DNA from: Eleginops maclovinus
Lineage: Eukaryota; Chordata; Actinopteri; Perciformes; Eleginopidae
DNA length: 64,000 bases
Assembly (NCBI RefSeq): GCF_036324505.1
Contig: NC_086350.1
Coordinates: 27,510,257 to 27,574,256 of the forward strand
Reading direction: 5' to 3'
This document shows positions 60,757-64,000 of this stretch, piece after piece. The notes beneath the pieces are model-generated. The model had not been told where the DNA came from. It did no database searches and was given only the letters and a program-made list of their open reading frames with translations. How positions within the stretch are numbered: position 1 is the first letter of the stretch; the number at the start of each line of letters is the position of its first letter. The position numbers were made by a program, and so were the translations under genes.

Positions 60757-61101
60757 GGGGTGGGCTGTGGCTCAGTTGGAACATGGTTGTCTACGTGTCG
60801 TCACTTTGTTACGCTGCTGCAAAGCTGGAGCAACCACTGCTTTACTTTTCTCTACTCAATTATTCCTCATATTAAACGTGTCGCAGGTCAAAACTGCTCC
60901 ACTTGGGTTACCAATAATACACCCAGAAAGTGGGAACAGATTGTACATGTTCTCTTGTACAATTCTTAGTGAAAACTATTTTTTTGTTTTTTTTGTTTTA
61001 CAAATGATCTGAATGTTAAGTGGTGCGGACATGTCCCCAGCGTCTCCAGTATAAATCACGCCTATGGTTGTCTACCAGTCCGTGGTTCGATCCCCAGCCC
61101 C
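60757..61101 (+). mobile_element. tRNA-derived SINE head split by an insertion
   Basis: The A box TGGCTCAGTTGG (60768-60779) lies before the insertion and the B box GGTTCGATCC (61084-61093) after it. With the insert and one copy of the 12-bp duplication removed, the boxes would be about 23 bp apart, close to tRNA spacing. Confidence 0.75.
60795..61063. mobile_element. 269-bp insertion with 12-bp target duplication
   Basis: Flanked by ATGGTTGTCTAC at 60783-60794 and again at 61064-61075. The interior has a T-rich run (TTTTTTTGTTTTTTTTG) at about 60981-60997 and no recognised TIR or ORF. The duplication length suggests LINE-mediated insertion. The inserted family is unknown. Confidence 0.7.
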
Positions 61102-62797
61102 TGTAGTTAACATGTCAGAACTGAAGTGTTATGCAGCGTTGTGTACAGACGCTCTGTAAGTCTATGAAGATGAGCGCGCCAGCTGAATGAAATGAAATGT
61201 AACATATCTCACTTTAACTAGGCTAGTGTGCATGTGGGGGCAGCTGCTGGTGTTGTGCGTGGAGGGGACAGATTGGGGCAGGGGAATAGATCCAGGCTGG
61301 CTCTAGATTATGACTGCCTCACTGACCCCCTCCCCCCGCCTGCAGCTGAGATGGGCTGAGGGATGGAGGAATGCTTATGAGAGATAAAGCTATTTTTCAA
61401 GTACTGTGGATATACAACTACAAGAAAATCAAGATTATTAAGCTGAAAATGTTGGTGCTAATTCACTAGATGTGCTCTTGTGTTTATTTATGCTAAAATA
61501 GCAGGTTGGCCATACAGTTACTCTATTATAAATGCAAGCAAAACTTATCGGTCCATTAATCGTGACATGATGTCACTTTGCATGTAATCAATAACCTAAT
61601 CTGACACTAATCTAATCAATATTACAGTAATGTTACCTGATAAAATTCTGTTACTTTGGATTGAATAAACCAAGATATTTAAGATAAAAAATGTGTCCTC
61701 TTAAATTAAGGATAGACCTACAGAAAAAAAAGAGTTTTAGTTTAATTAATCAGCTATCCACCTGCATTAAAAAATGTATATTTAAAAACAGAAGAATAAG
61801 TAATAATAAGTAGTTTGAATGAAAACAAAAAGAAACTGCAGGCAGTACGTCTACCTATAATACATTCATCACTTTATGGATACATTGCAAGTTATCCCTG
61901 TTTTAAAAAATAAAATTAACAGTAATCTGATTACGTCTTTTCTCAATGTAACTGTAAGGGAATAGAGTAGTTTTTTTGTATCGTTATTACGCAATTCCGC
62001 TACATCTAATCCATTACTCTGCCACCCCCACAATCTGAGTGTTATTGAGTGGACTGAGGAGTTTTTCAAAGGAGCGAATCTAATAGCAGAAGTGGCTCTT
62101 AATAAGACCAGAAAACTGAAGAAAAGTTGTCGTTGGGAAATGTAACCATAGTTTTCTATTGACAGAGTGGCTCTTGAGTGGATCGAAAAGGATATTTTCT
62201 ACAGCTGAGAAAGAACAGGTTGTTCTGAGGGTGCTTCACCTTCCCCGAGTGTGACAAGTGCCCTGCTGAAGTGAGGAGCATGAAAGAATTCAAAATGTTA
62301 CAGCACTAAAAGCAAGGAGTTGCAGGGCTTTGATTGAATGCAGTGTTCTCTCTGAAACATAAAGGTTAAATATGAGTCCTGATAGTGGACGGGTCCTGTC
62401 CTGTCTCATCCTGCCCCATGTCTTACAGCCTGGCCCTCGCCCTCCAGCCATCTGTCAGCTGTGACCTACTAGGGGCATTAAATGGCAGCAAACCAAAACT
62501 GCATTGGGAGGGGGGCCCCAGGCTGGAGACATAAGAGCAGAGAGAGACATAAGGAATGAAATAAAACAAGCCAGATGAGACACCAGAGAGGATAAGTGAG
62601 TACGGGCTGGAGTGATGAGTGGACAGGACGAGGAGGATAAAGCAGGGAGGATGAAGCAGAGGACAGATGTAATCCCTCCTGACCTATAAAAGCTCCGGCT
62701 TTCATCAGGCTGTTAGCTCTGTGAGGTTTTCACATTCACAAGAGAGGAAACTGGAAAGAAGCTAGCTCTAGCAAACAGCAACAAATCCTTCAAGAAG

Positions 62798-63660
62798 CTG
62801 AGAGAACAGTCAGAGAGAACAGTCAGAGAGAACAGTCTGGGAGAACAGTCAGAGAGAACAGTCAGAGAGAACAGTCAGAGAGAACAGTCAGAGAGAACAG
62901 TCAGAGAGAACAGTCAGAGAGAACAGTCTGAGAGAACAGTCTAAGAGAACAGTCTGAGAGAACAGTCTGAGAGAACAGTCTGAGAGAACAGTGTGAGAGA
63001 ACAGTCTGAGAGAACAGTGTGAGAGAACAGTCAGAAAGAACAGTCAGAGAGAACAGTCAGAGAGAACAGTCAGAGAGAACAGTCAGAGATAACAGTCTGA
63101 GAGAACAGTCTGAGAGAACAGTGTGAGAGAACAGTCTGAGAGAACAGTGTGAGAGAACAGTGTGAGAGAACAGTCAGAAAGAACAGTCAGAGAGAACAGT
63201 CGGAGAGAACAGTCTGAGAGAACAGTCAGAGAGAACAGTCAGAGAGAACAGTCAGAGAGAACAGTCTGAGAGAACAGTCAGAGAGAACAGTCTGAGAGAA
63301 CAGTCTGAGAGAACAGTCTGAGAGAACAGTGTGAGAGAACAGTCAGAAAGAACAGTCAGAGAGAAGAGTCAGAGAGAACAGTCAGAGAGAACACTCTGAG
63401 AGAACAGTGTGAGAGAACAGTCAGAAAGAACAGTCAGAGAGAACAGTGTGAGAGAACAGTCAGAGAGAACAGTCTGAGAGAACAGTCAGAGAGAACAGTC
63501 AGAGAGAACAGTCTGGGAGAAAAGTAAAGTCAGAGAGAACAGTCAGAGAGAACAGTCTGGGAGAACAGTCTGAGAGAACAGTCAGAGAGAACAGTCTGGG
63601 AGAACAGTCTGAGAGAACAGTCTGGGAGAACAGTCTGGGAGAACAGTCTGAAAGAACATT
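62798..63660. repeat. 13-bp minisatellite, about 66 copies
   Basis: Units are GAGAGAACAGTCA/CTGAGAGAACAGT-type, with variants that replace CAG by CTG, GTG or CTGG. One break (GGGAGAAAAGTAAAG) lies at about 63514-63530. Runs of variants recur in the same order (GTGAGAGAACAGT then CAGAAAGAACAGT) at least four times, a higher-order pattern. Confidence 0.95.
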
Positions 63661-64000
63661 CTGTGTATATCAAGTGATCCTTAGTGCATTTTCTCTTGTT
63701 AAATAATTTTTCTTTCTTATAAAAACATCATTATGATAAAATGATGTTAGGTCACAATTTTTTACTTTTTTTTTTACAAATCACAAAATAAATGTACTTA
63801 CAACACGCACTGTAAATGTTTATGAACAAAACCACTGAGCGACAGAACTGGAGAGTATTTGGCCGTCAGCCAGGAATACATTTAAAATGTTACAATACAA
63901 TTATTAAAAGTGCTGTTTATTTTTATTTCTGGTTAACATTCGTATGTATTTTCCTTAATGTTTAAAACATGACTTATCCTATCATAAATATACAATTATT

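Noticed and set aside
62478..62705. Minus-strand ORF with a hydrophobic stretch as the GALNT membrane anchor
   Set aside because: The Leu-rich segment (LIWLVLFHSLCLSLLLCL) lies far from the start, no Arg/Lys-rich tail precedes it, and nothing resembles the GALNT18 N-terminus.
62798..63660. CRISPR-like array
   Set aside because: The units are contiguous 13-bp repeats without unique spacers, in a vertebrate genome. The same applies to 591-1520 and 32097-33018.

Overview
The window reads as chromosomal DNA of a teleost fish, probably a percomorph-type genome. Long (GT)n/(CA)n arrays are abundant, and the transposon families are the ones teleosts carry: L2 LINEs, tRNA-derived SINEs, hAT, PIF/Harbinger, Tc1-like elements and a Ty1/copia element. 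There are no bacterial-type genes or operons. The species cannot be named from this sequence.

The backbone is one large protein-coding gene on the minus strand: a polypeptide N-acetylgalactosaminyltransferase of the GALNT8/9/17/18 group, closest to GALNT18. Five consecutive internal exons are present, in transcription order 23087-22883, 21999-21833, 14701-14515, 7220-7023 and 2627-2513. All have canonical splice sites, and the codon phases join without a break to give about 290 residues from the stem region through the catalytic domain to the YGGEN motif. The first exon (cytosolic tail and membrane anchor) is not in the window, so it must lie beyond 64000. The intron before the first exon seen is therefore at least about 41 kb. 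The C-terminal exons (rest of the catalytic domain and the lectin domain) lie before position 1.

Everything else is intronic and mostly mobile or repeated DNA. In order: an L2 LINE 3' end with a 41/43-bp minisatellite expanded from its own coding sequence (1-2019); a hAT MITE with a 33-bp minisatellite (4996-5869); a Harbinger-like element carrying one MADF exon (10746-11466); GT arrays (12.7-15.0 kb); a Tc1-like MITE (16.0 kb); a SINE and a LINE tail (23.2-23.9 kb); a deleted Ty1/copia element with both LTRs (25730-30037); a hAT relic with a nested LTR-like insert (30599-31691); a 57-bp minisatellite (32.1-33.0 kb); a hAT element with a 403-codon transposase ORF (36574-38036); a 4.45-kb two-gene Harbinger element with a nested solo LTR (40889-45338); mixed hAT/SINE debris (46-51 kb); a plus-strand gene remnant (53.7-56.4 kb); small MITEs and an interrupted SINE (58.4-61.1 kb); and a 13-bp minisatellite (62.8-63.7 kb).

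I found no convincing new biological system. The most informative structures are the interleaved antisense transposase and MADF-BESS genes of the Harbinger element, the lone MADF exon inside a second TIR element, the copia element that kept gag but lost the integrase core, and a CA/CACG array 119 nt from a GALNT18 3' splice site. Family names rest on recognised motifs and memory; no database search was possible.
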